A stretch of 64,000 bases of DNA from Hypericum androsaemum (lineage: Eukaryota; Streptophyta; Magnoliopsida; Malpighiales; Hypericaceae), in NCBI GenBank assembly GCA_963995505.1, contig OZ023180.1:6669263-6733262 (forward strand), given 5' to 3'. Of this stretch, positions 48,588 through 58,580 are shown piece after piece. The notes below the pieces were generated by a model, which was given only the letters and a program-made list of their open reading frames with translations, did no database searches and was not told where the DNA came from. Positions within the stretch are counted from its first letter, which is position 1. Each line of letters opens with the position of its first letter. A program made the translations under genes and the position numbers.

Positions 48588-48958
48588 TGTTGGGAATGTC
48601 TCAAATCCTATTTAGTAATATTCTTAATGTAATAGGTATTCTAATTAGGTAAGAATAGTATTTTCTATTTAGCATGTGAGGACTAGCTCCTATAAATAGG
48701 AGGACGAGGTTTAGGGTTCATTAAACTAAACACAATGGGTACGGTAGTTTAGGCCGGGAGAATGACTTGAGGCAGGTAGCCTCGCCATAGCCTATATATC
48801 CATTGTACTCCACATATCATAGTGAAAATTATTTCTACCTCCTCGATGTAGGTCATTAGACCGAGCCACGTACATCGTGTGTCCTCAATGTTCCTATGAT
48901 TCTTATCTCTCTGTCGTTGTGTAAAGGGCATATCAAAATTGCTTTTGCTGTCTTAACA
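48588..48958 (+). repeat. 3' LTR of 45158-48958
   Basis: It is the same length as the 5' LTR but with many substitutions, so the insertion is fairly old. It ends TCTTAACA. Confidence 0.88.
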
Positions 48959-49859
48959 CCAAATTTCTCAATTATTTTCGAGATAACAATGATGTCATTG
49001 CATAATTATAACACACTCTAGTCGGGTTGACAAATCCTAATAGAACTCTTTATACCAATTAAGGTTCAAGCAAAAAACTCCTGCCCGAACCCTGAGTACT
49101 GTACAGACCAGCAGTCTCCATAACACGACATAAACATAATTCAAAAGTGTTTAAATCTAAATGTCTTAAAAAACAATGAATTGCATCCTGTGGCCATGGT
49201 TGTGTAGCTGAAAAGGACCACACGAAGCAAACAAAGTCGTTGCGCCAGTCGTGCCAGATACGGATGCGAGAATCGTCAGGATATGGTTTGGCCCTTGTTT
49301 TGTTATGTTTCGCTAGCTTCGCTAAAAGACTGGCTCTTGCAAGTTGCAATTGGCAATTTACGCATCGCAATGAGTTGTGAGGTTGTGAGATAAATTGATG
49401 TTTTGCCCATTGTCGGTCCTTTTAAATGCATCTGAATTTTTTTTGCACAGTATTTTATTCAAATAAGTTACATTTATTCGTCGTTTTCTAGATTTTTTCT
49501 GCTTCAAAGGGACCACTTAATTGATTCGCTCCAACAGAGAAACAAATATAATTGATTTGTTTCGTACGTATATGCCAGTTACGGCAAAAGGTCAATTCAC
49601 AAATATCATTCACGAGCCACACCAACAAAAATTTAGATGGGCGAGATTCAATCGTTGAGTTGCTACCATGTTGTAACAAGTTATTGAGTTTTTAAAAGAA
49701 TTAGCAATCTATGATTTTAAATTTCTATGTTGAATGTGAAAAAAATCAACTTGTATATGTTGGGATTTTAACTACGTAGTTGCACCCTCTCCTAGGCGCA
49801 CCGCGTGTGGTGTACTGTTAGGGAGAATATTTTTTTGAAGATTAAAATATTAGACTTCA
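48959..49859. other. Unclassified spacer
   Basis: A 103-codon minus-strand frame (49059-49370) has no recognised motif. The remainder is AT-rich. The 3' tail of the LINE-like fragment begins near 49830. Confidence 0.3.
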
Positions 49860-50106
49860 TTAGATATGAAAATCATACAAGCGTTCAGAGGGAGGGGAAG
49901 ATAGAAGTTCATCCTCCACAAAATTATTCAATCTAGCCATTTTAGCAATCCAATTTATTACTTGATTTTCTTGCCGAAGCGTATATCTAAGTTTACACTT
50001 AAGTAAACCAGAAAATATGGATTGTGTCTCCATAGTCAAAAGTTCAAGAGTCCAATCTATAACATTGGACTAAGAGTTTATGTAGTTAACCAGAACATGA
50101 CAATTG
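49860..50106 (-). pseudogene. LINE RNase H domain fragment
   Basis: On the minus strand one frame reads DWTLELLTMETQSIFSG, then KCKLRYTLRQENQVINWIAK and MARLNNFVEDELLSSPP to a TAA at 49860-49862. This is the C-terminal half of an RNase H-like domain as found at the end of plant LINE ORF2 and related proteins. An in-frame TAG lies a little upstream of it (CHVLVNYINS then stop). A 3' tail follows with an A run (CTTCAAAAAAATATTC). Confidence 0.6.
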
Positions 50107-50160
50107 GGAGATTGTTAGTTAATATCATGATAACAGTTTCTCGGTTATTCTCGTCCCGAC

Positions 50161-51066
50161 TAAGAGTGAGCATTCGGATTATCCGAATCTGAACTATCCG
50201 AATTCCGTACTATCTGAATCGGACATTTTATTATCTAAATTCGAATTAGACATTTTATTATCCGAATTCGAATAGTAAATTATCCGAATCTAAACTATCC
50301 AAACTTTTTCGGACTCGAATTCGGATAATCCGAATTATCCGATTTTCAAACTACCTGCCATCCACAATTTCATTCAGAGGCAAAAACAAGGAGGTAGCAT
50401 TAACCATCCAAATCTTCAACAAATAGGAAAAAATTAGCAACGACAGTAGTATTAATTTTTTTGTAAAGGTAAAATTTTATTAAGAAAAGTACCCAGAGTA
50501 CAAGCAAGATACATGAACACCAACAGAGAACACTACAGTAGAAAGCTGCAGAGCCAAAGAGAAGGCCTAAATTTTTTCAAAAAAAGGAGAAGGCCTAAAT
50601 GACCAATAAGCTACAAGTAGTAGCAATACAAAACGAACACCATAGAAAGAACGAGGAAGAGGGGAGCAGAGAACCCAGGCATCCCGTGAGCTCCTGAGCA
50701 GAGAATCGCCAAGTAAACGCACAATTTTTCCTTTAGGGTTTTAACTTTTAGGGGTTGCAGAGAACAATTTTAATTTGAAGAGATGGGAGAGAGAGGACAA
50801 CTTGAGTGGATAGTAGATGTCTAAATACAAGGGAAGGATAGTTCCCAGCCCAGGTCCAACTAAAATTTCTTCTAAAAAAGCCCAACTAAACTTCGGATAG
50901 TTCAGATATCCGAACTTATTTTTTTATATCTGAATCTGAATCCGAATCTGAGCTAAAAAGTTTGGATAATCCAAATCCGAATAATAAATTATCTGAAACC
51001 AAATCTGAAAAAAAAAATTTTAATTCAGATTTGGACATCAGATATCGGATTAAATGTTCACCCTTA
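50161..51066. mobile_element. hAT-like non-autonomous element (906 bp)
   Basis: The inverted ends are TAAGAGTGAGCATTCGG and reversed right TAAGGGTGAACATTTAA. The flanks GTCCCGAC (50153-50160) and GTCGTGAC (51067-51074) match at 6 of 8 bases. Subterminal TCCGAATC/TATCCGAA motifs are repeated more than ten times near both ends. 50455-50720 inside looks like a reversed retroposon 3' end (GGTAAAATTTTATTAAG after a T run). Confidence 0.65.
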
Positions 51067-51225
51067 GTCGTGACAGACATTATATTCTTTGTAGAAGTTA
51101 ATTTAGCTTTAAAAACATATATCCCAGTTGATAATACCAACCACTTCAATCAGCAGCTTGGTTTTGTAGTATTGAAGTATGATATAGTATCTGTCACTAT
51201 TGTTGTTGCTTTTCTTACTAGTACT

Positions 51226-53096
51226 CAGGGGCAGAGCCCGAAAATTTAGAAAGTGGGGGCAATATAATTTTTTCTAAAAAATTTAACGTATGTAATTACA
51301 ATATTTATAATTGTCCTCTACGATTACTCATGCGTTGAAATCGCTCCATAATAGTTACATTGTCAATACAATCAAATACATCTTTCTTGATATATGTAAT
51401 TAAACAATCAGCTAGCAATTGATCTCCCATCTTGTTGCGAAAACAAAACTTCAAAATATTCATGGCAGAAAAGGCTCTCTCAACACTTGCAGTCGCAACC
51501 GGCAATATCAAAGCTAATTTCAGGAGCCGAAATATCGTAGGATAAATGAGATCTCTCTGTGTTTGCACGAACTTCTGAGCCAAAATATCCGGAGCATAAC
51601 CTTTTTAATATCTTCGTTATGGTTAGCCAGAAAATTCAGTAGTTCAAGATAGTTACCTTTGTTCATTGACTTTTCAGACTCATCATGACCACGGAAAGGA
51701 AGCCTTTGGCGCAACAGAAAATGAACACAGTCCACAGAAGCACATAAGCATGTTCGATACTGCCTTTTTTTTAACTCAGAATACCTACTAAAATAGGTGC
51801 TCAAATGTTGTTTCTGATTCATCAAAGAATGACATTTTTTTACGGATTGAGAATGACTGCTTTTAAGTTTTCCTGCATGAGTAGTAAACTTTTCTGATTT
51901 ATTCCAGGAACTAATACCTTCCACAACAAAGGAGTCTCCACCTCCGTGCTTGTCATTTTCAAACTTAAATAAATAGCAACAAAGACAAAATGCAGCTTCT
52001 TTGTTTATGCTATACTCCAACCAATTTTTATGATCATCAAACCAAGCAGGATTAAAAGAACGTGCCACAGTTCTAAATTTCTTTTTCTAAAAATTGTGTC
52101 TCCTAGGTTGACAAGGTCCAGATAACAGATACTTTTTTCTTACTCTATCACGGATATCAGGATGATATAATAAAATTCTTGGTCTTAAACCAGGATCTCA
52201 AGGAAGATTTTCTAAATCAATCTCGACATAAACTTGCTTGAAACACCTTTTCGTGCTTTTAGAACCACTAACTTCGTCAATATGCCTCTTACCTTTTGTC
52301 ACGTACTTATCTATAACTGATCATAAATACAAAATCAAACAAATTAATATAAATCAATACCGCAATAAGGAAGACAATTTCATCAATATTAATACGGCGA
52401 AATCGAAAACATAAATTATTTGAACATCATAGACTCATAGTAACAGAGAGATGTGAGAATATACTAAATAATGTTAAAAATATGATATACATACACACGA
52501 CAAAGCCTACCATCATCACCCAATATGTTCAGTATCGGATAGGAAATAGAGTTCTAACCAATTATGAATTTGAGACAAAATCTAATAAATAATCTAAACC
52601 CTAACCTAATAAAAATAATACAAACAATATGGATATATATCATATACGTGACCCTTTAATCAAAGAAAGAAGAAAAGATAACTCACCTTATTTCAAATTG
52701 ACCCCCAAATGCGTTCTGATTTGCTTTGGGTTGGATGTTCAGTTTTTTTTTTCTTTTTTTGAGGGAACTCTGGGGTTGGTTCCTTATATGAGGAGGAACT
52801 GTAATTCAAAATATAACACCAGTGATTCTATTCAGAAAAGGAATAGAACTCTTTTGCATATGGTTAAATTCTATTCGAATTCGATAACTTGTTTGACATT
52901 TACAATACACACTTTCTTGGACCCGACTAGCATATGATAAGTCGGTAATGGACCATTCTGGTTTCAATTTTTAGGTTAATTAATTTTTTAGTGAGATTAA
53001 TTTCTAATTTTATTGGGGACATACATTAAAAATATACCTAGTTATCAAAAAAAAATTAAGTAGGAGCAATTTTCCCTCCTCCTCCCTCCGCCCCTG
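51226..53096 (-). mobile_element. hAT transposon, internally deleted (hAT-1)
   Basis: A perfect 8-bp duplication CTAGTACT (51218-51225 and 53097-53104) flanks ends CAGGGGCAGAGCC and reversed right CAGGGGCGGAGGG. Its minus-strand transposase remnant has the N-terminal zinc-finger region and the C-terminal dimerisation region but not the middle. 52500-53080 is shared with hAT-2 (56165-56760). Confidence 0.9.
51305..52310 (-). pseudogene. hAT transposase remnant (ZMYM1/TTF-type family)
   Basis: Reading the minus strand from about 52310: an N-terminal segment with DPGLRPRILLYHPD, then FNPAWFDDHKNWLEYSINK followed by AAFCLCCYLFKFEND (the TTF-type zinc-finger region). After a junction near 51580 comes the hAT dimerisation region, with LILPVATASVERAFSAMNIL and a stop at 51305. 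The catalytic middle is missing, and the two parts are in different frames. It cannot encode an active transposase. Confidence 0.8.
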
Positions 53097-53104
53097 CTAG
53101 TACT

Positions 53105-54403
53105 ACAACTCTTCTACATAATACAAGGATTCTAAGCTACCTATTTCAAGAAGAACTATGTAGTTTCCGATTGCAAAGTTCCACCCGATGATTTCACTCC
53201 GTCCAAATTCTTTTGCTCTTGCGTCTGGTTTTTTACGTAATTGTGTATTTCATCGGGGCATATGATTAACTGAAGCGGGAAGGAACTGGTTTGGTCGCGT
53301 AAAAGAAGCGAAGTCAATATTTTGGCAGAGACAGTCACAGTATGATAATTATTATACAAAATTTAGTTTCCAATGGGGCATCCGTTATACCTATGAATAT
53401 TAGTTTCCTCGATTTCTGTTGTCTATAATTTTTCAGTATCAATTGTATTTCTCAAAATAGATCCGTTCGAAAAGTCTGAAGTCAAAATTTTACTTACCAT
53501 TTGGCTATGCAATGTTCAACGCGATGACGCAGAGGTTGATGCGCAGTGATATTACCGTTCAGCTTCTATTTTCTTTGGAAGTATAAATTTTTACACTATC
53601 AAGATTTAAAATGACAAACTGTGTATAGAAATTATCGGAAATCTAAAATTTAATTCAAGTGTGTAAAAAATTATGTTTAAGAAAAAAGATTGAACTATTT
53701 ACCTGCATTGTGTCTCATGTCATTAGGACAAATATTATTCTAATTTGTATCGATTTGTTGAATCTAAACAAGATTATCAATAATCACCATAATTCCTTTC
53801 TCTTGTCCAGAATACTAATTTGTTCCGTCTTTCTTATCTCGACCTGTCCATGTGCACACATTTACAATAAGGATAGAGATGCTTCCCAACGGAGAATTAC
53901 AGTTTTTTGTAAAGATAAATTTTTACACTTAATTACACTTTGCAGAGATTGAACTTTCAATGTTCGTCAAATTATAATCGCCTATGCTGTTATTCCAAAT
54001 AGTCTTCGGCGGACAATTACAGCTTCCTGCTTGAAATGTGGTCATCATCTCAGTACGCTCCGAGGATTACGTCTCTTGTTTCAGATAGAGAATTACTTAG
54101 CGTACTGCAATTATATGACCTCTGACGTTGACTTCAAACCGAACTTTCAACCACAATTCGTAGCAGCGCCAGAATTCGGGTATGTGGTGCCTAATTGTCT
54201 CCATCTCCAATCCCAACATCAATAGTCTCCAAAAAATCCCAACCAAGTAATAAAAACTTTGGATTTTTGATAAAAACGTCCCGAACTTGTAATTTACGTA
54301 ACAGATACTACTGGAATAATATTCCCTTCAAATAAAATACGACACTTCCCGTATCTTCCTTTGTATCCTAAGTTTTTATGTGGCTCAACGACCAACGTGT
54401 ATC
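53105..54403. other. Unclassified AT-rich spacer
   Basis: Before hAT-1 inserted, this was contiguous with 51067-51217. Small open frames (53156-53359 minus, 53659-53952 plus, 54031-54225 plus) have no recognised motif. No border of a further element was found. Confidence 0.3.
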
Positions 54404-54540
54404 GTGGTCCAACATTGGACACTTGTAGTAACCCCGCCCATACCCAGAGAGACCAAGCGAACTAGCAAGAGGGTAAAATGGGTGAGTGGTCAAGATAAAC
54501 TACCGGAAACACCAAAACCATCGTTATCATCGTATGGTTG

Positions 54541-55434
54541 TATGGCTGGCAATGGGCAGGATCCGGGCAGGATCTATAGGATCCAGATCCTTATCCTCTT
54601 TTTAGAAGGTAGACCCAGATCTTTACTCTTATCCTCTTTTAAAAAAAGGATTCGGACATGATATGTACCTTAATATACAGGGTAGGATCAGGGTCGACCC
54701 GCGGATCCATAGTATTTAAAAATTATTTTAACTTAAAAAATTAAAACTAAATAATCTAAGTTTATATATAATGAAAATAGAAATAAAAAATATATTGTAG
54801 CTCATATCCGAGTCAATGTGAATATTTGAAGTTGTCGTAGAAATATTGTTGCTAGGTGTAGACTGAATTTCAATGACATGAGTTGGATTACTCGAGCCTG
54901 ATAACAAAGGCGATTGAGAACCACTTTCATCCATCTAAACCCCTGCATAAATAAATTAAATAAGCGATAACCAACATCACATGTTCACAAAATATCATCC
55001 TCTTAAAATAGAAACAAATAGAAAAACTTCTGCAGTAGAAGATTGTCCTGCGCAAACTCTCACAAACAGAAGCTATGAATATAATCTCATCCCCAAAAGT
55101 TGAGCATAGTTTCTTGATTTTTCTACGATCAAAAATATTACAAAAGTAAAAAATCAATCAACTTTACCATTCAATAACTAAAATAATCTACGGTCAACAA
55201 TGACTATTTGCGCCATTTCAAGCTTAGACCAAACACTTCCTCATATACAGGAACTTCTCGAAACAAATATAGTAGTGTAAGGATAAAATTGCTTATTTGT
55301 TAATGACCAAGATAGTTCAAGAGGCTTTCGTCCGTCCCTGGATTGAGCAAGCAGCCAAAAATATTTTTAATTTAGGATTGGTGAAGAGGGAGACAAAATG
55401 ACTCAAGAAGTGTATATTATTGGGTGCTCCGTGC

Positions 55435-55485
<51 letters not shown>

Positions 55486-55643
55486 CGGGTAGGATCTTAT
55501 AGACCCATATCTATACCCTCATCCTTTAAAAAAATGATTCGGGTAGGATTCGGGTCTAGATCCGGTCAAAGTCAACGGGTCTTGGACCCTTCGGGTCTGG
55601 TTCCGGGTAGATCCTCTGGATCCGGATAAAATTACCATCCCTA
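54541..55643. mobile_element. hAT non-autonomous element in copy D
   Basis: The flanks TATGGTTG (54533-54540) and TCTGGTTG (55644-55651) match at 7 of 8 bases. The ends are TATGGCTGGCAATGGG and reversed right TAGGGATGGTAATTTT, with subterminal GGATCCGGGCAGG and GGATCCAGAGG. It is the family of 29438-30297. A (TA)n run lies at 55439-55482. Confidence 0.75.
55439..55482. repeat. (TA)22 microsatellite
   Basis: 44 bases of uninterrupted TA, inside the 54541-55643 element. Confidence 0.95.
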
Positions 55644-55703
55644 TCTGGTTGGTCAGCTTGTGTGACCCTTTTTTTGGGAAAACTTTACTTAGGTACCCTG
55701 TGG

Positions 55704-56764
55704 CAGGAGCGAAGCCAGAAAATTTGGGGAGTGGGGGCAACAAATTTTTTTTCACAAAGTTCAACGTATGTAAATTGTAATTACAATATTTATAATTGTC
55801 CTCTACGATTACTCATGCGTTGAAATCGCTCCATAATAGCTATATTGTCAATACAATCAAATACGTCTTTTTCGATATTTGTAATTAAACAATCAGCTAG
55901 CAATTGATCTCCCACCTTGTTGTGAAGACGATTCTTCAAAATATGCATGGCATAAAAGGCTCTCTCAACACTTGCAGTCGCAACCGGCAATATCAAAGCT
56001 AATTTCAGGAGCCGAAATATTGTAAAATAAATGAGATCTCTCTGTGTTTGCACCAACTTTTGAGCCAAAATATCGAACCTCTTTATATCATAAAATTCAT
56101 CATTAGATCTTATGTCAGCAATATAATTATCCAACTGACTATCCAGTGTCAAGATATCCAATGACGAAGCCTACCATCATCCCCCAATATGTTCAGTATC
56201 GGATAGAAAATAGAGTTCTAACCAATTATGACCTAACAACTAATCCAAATCCTAACCTAATAGAAATAATGTAAACAATAGAGATAGATATCATATACGT
56301 GACCATTTAATCAAAGAAAGAAGAAAAAGCAACTCACTTTATTCCAAGTTGACCCCCAAACACGTTCTGGTTTGCTTTAGGTTGGACGTTCCGTTTCTTT
56401 CCTTTTTATTTTTTTGAGGGAGCTCTAGGGTTTGTTCCTTATATGAGGAGGAACTGCAATTCAAAATATAAATCGGTGATTCTATTGAGAAAGAGAATAG
56501 AACTCTTTTGCATATGGTTAAATTCTATTCGAACTCGATAACTTGTTTGATATTTGGAATACATATTTTCTTGGGCCCAACTTGGATATGATAAGTCGGT
56601 AATGGGTCATTCTAGTTTCAATTTTTAGGTTGATTAGTTTTTTAGTGGGGTCAATTTCTAATTTTAGTGGGGACATACATTAAAAAATATATCTAGTTAT
56701 CAAACAAAAAATATTTTAAGTTGGGGCAATTGCCCCCACAATATTAAATGTAGCTACGTCCTTA
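55704..56764 (-). mobile_element. hAT transposon, internally deleted (hAT-2)
   Basis: A perfect 8-bp duplication CCCTGTGG (55696-55703 and 56765-56772) flanks the ends CAGGAGCGAAGCC and reversed right TAAGGACGTAGC. The family is that of hAT-1 but with a larger deletion: only the dimerisation region is left. It sits inside the left inverted arm of the 55676-57900 element. Confidence 0.85.
55790..56161 (-). pseudogene. hAT dimerisation-domain remnant
   Basis: 123 codons are open: TQRDLIYFTIFRLLKLALIL, then PVATASVERAFYAMHILKNR. This is the hAT C-terminal dimerisation domain, very similar to 51305-51583. The zinc-finger and catalytic portions are absent. Confidence 0.85.
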
Positions 56765-57032
56765 CCCTGTGGTATCACCAAATTTTACTTAGATTCCCTG
56801 TGGTTTAAAATGCATAGAATATCCAATTTATTTTAACTTTTATCAAAAATAGGTCCCGGACAGCTCGGGCCCGCAATTTTTTTGCAAAAATACGCCACTT
56901 CTTGTCATACGTGGACTGCCAACTTAACATTTTTGTATAAACATATGTGATGAAGTGGCAAGTGAATTTTTTTTCAAAAATGGTCCTAATTTTTAAAAAA
57001 TTTCTCATGGACACCCTTCTCTAGCAAAAAGC

Positions 57033-57443
57033 TTATAGAGCTCCCCCATCACCATGGTCACTGCCTATGACTATCCCTCCGCGGTCCAACTTTAGCCTCC
57101 ATAATCTCCTGTTCCCACCCCTTCTACTCTTCTTCAGCGACTCATTTTCTCTACCGAAGTTGCCGCACAGGTTCAGCCACTCGTCCTCACCCTTTCCGCC
57201 ACTATGAGAGGCGACCCAGTTCATCGCTTCCCATGCGTCGTCACAAGCAATCGTTAATTTGGAATTAATATTCCGTGAAAATTCCCAAATAGGATGAACC
57301 CTAATTGAGAGCATTCTCCCCAATCGCGCTCCATGGTTGTCCAGGGCCACAAAACCAGAAGAGCCCGACTTCCTAGTCTGCCTTATAGCGGGACACCCAC
57401 CATCCCTTAAGGTACCTATCGAGAAATTATACCCGAACACCAT
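57033..57443 (-). other. Gene-like open frame inside the MULE-like element
   Basis: A 136-codon frame starting MVFGYNFSIGTLRDGG is balanced in composition and lies in GC-richer DNA between MULE arms. This is the pattern of captured host exons. I cannot assign a family. It may equally be chance. Confidence 0.3.
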
Positions 57444-57624
57444 GGCGGCGACGCTCTAGGGGAAGCCGCTGCTGGAGGAGCCGAGGTGGAGGCAGAGCGG
57501 GTAGATAATGGGCTGGTGGGTGTAGTGGGTGAGGAACGGGACGAGGTTACATGTTGGTGTCAGAAGGCAGAGGGGAGACGAGAGAGAGAGAGAGAGAGAG
57601 GATGGGTAAGAGAGAATGAAAGAG

Positions 57625-57628
<4 letters not shown>

Positions 57629-57659
<31 letters not shown>
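57629..57659. repeat. (TA)n microsatellite with an adjacent (AG)n
   Basis: About 31 bases of TA after a GAGAGA run at 57579-57602. Confidence 0.9.
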
Positions 57660-57664
<5 letters not shown>

Positions 57665-58270
57665 GGATTATTTTGGTAATTATCTATGTGCCACGTCAAT
57701 GATGACTTATCCCAACCCACTCGCCATGTAGGATATAAAGTGGCGTCGTTTTGTAAAAAAAATTGCGGGCAACCCGAGCTGCCCGCGACCTATTTTTTGA
57801 TAAAAGTTGAAATAGGTTGGACCTGTTCTATGCGTTTTAAACCATAGGGTACTTAAGTGAAAATCGGTGATACTATAGGGTACCTAAGTGAAGTTTTCCC
57901 TTCTTTTTTTTTTGAGAAGATGGTCAGCTTGTGTGACTTCGAAGACAGTTTGTGAAACGCCAAGTAACTTAAAAAGCACCCCTAACACTCAGTCCAAATA
58001 GCCATGCACTGCCATTTTCTGCCATGCCTGGATCGATAAGCCAGCACCGGAATACTCTACCATCTAATATACCATGTAGCTTGTCAAAAGGGCACATAAA
58101 ATGTAAATTACTGGCTCTTGGAACGGCATAGAAATAGTCAAGAAAAAACTGTCAGAATTATCTAATAGGAATTCTTTGCAGTTTCTTATCGTCCATATTA
58201 GCTAATAGAAATTGTCATAAAGATAAACGGAGACAAAATGAAAAGACACTCACATAAGTTTGTTGGGTTT

Positions 58271-58553
58271 TGTTGGGATGGCGAGAAATAGGAAAGACTT
58301 ATTTCCTATTCTTATTCCTATTCTGACTAGATTCTGGACTCCTAATTAGACCTAGATAGGTTACTTGTACACCAAGGGTTTGTCTCTATATAAAGACATG
58401 TTACCCTAAGGTTTTGTATAGCTTTTGTGACTCGGATCCATCAATAAAATTTCTCCTTTCTCACCGTGGACGTAGGCATTAGGCCGAACCACGTAATTCT
58501 CTTGTTCCGTGTTCTTTGTGCGATCTTGTTCTCTAGTTGCTGAATTCTTAACA
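58271..58553 (+). repeat. 5' LTR (58271-60769 element)
   Basis: It starts TGTTGGGATGGCGAG and ends TTCTTAACA. It differs from the 3' LTR only at the TTCCTA microrepeat (one T instead of C). Confidence 0.92.
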
Positions 58554-58580
58554 ATTGGTATTAAGAGCTTGGGTTGGAGG

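Larger units (their letters stand above)
45158..48958 (+). mobile_element. Non-autonomous LTR retroelement (LARD/TRIM-like)
   Basis: Two 371-bp LTRs (45158-45528, 48588-48958), a PBS-like CTGGTATCAAG after the 5' LTR and flanks CCAAG/CCAAA (4 of 5) mark a complete element. There is no gag or pol. The interior has a leader, a GC-rich region and a tail with GATGTAAAG and AAGGTGTTCACGAG phrases that parallels 10510-12620. 46006-47367 is a separate LTR-like insertion. It lies 332 bp upstream of the only intact Csl copy. Confidence 0.88.
55676..57900. mobile_element. Mutator-like element in copy D, with a nested hAT
   Basis: The left arm GGGAAAACTTTACTTAGGTA is matched by the reversed right GGGAAAACTTCACTTAGGTA, and the pairing continues past the hAT insertion (ATCACCAAATTTTACTTAGA with ATCACCGATTTTCACTTAAG). 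The flanks are T-rich (CCTTTTTTT and TTCTTTTTT). The interior 57030-57560 is gene-like GC-rich sequence with a 136-codon minus-strand frame. Confidence 0.8.
54404..58205 (-). pseudogene. CslB/CslH relic, copy D (shredded)
   Basis: Three exon 9 pieces align with copy C: 54404-54540, 55644-55666 and 57921-58130. A short exon 7 start lies at 58158-58205 (TTCTTTGCAG and ATCGTCCA, reversed). Exon 8 is absent, and small deletions break the frame (for example loss around GCACTGCCATTTTCTGCCAT). A hAT element and a MULE-like element with its own hAT insertion separate the pieces. No exon 1-6 sequence was found further right. Confidence 0.8.

Noticed and set aside
55439..55482. (TA)n as a terminator or cruciform regulatory element
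   Set aside because: It is a microsatellite within a hAT non-autonomous element; no function is supported.
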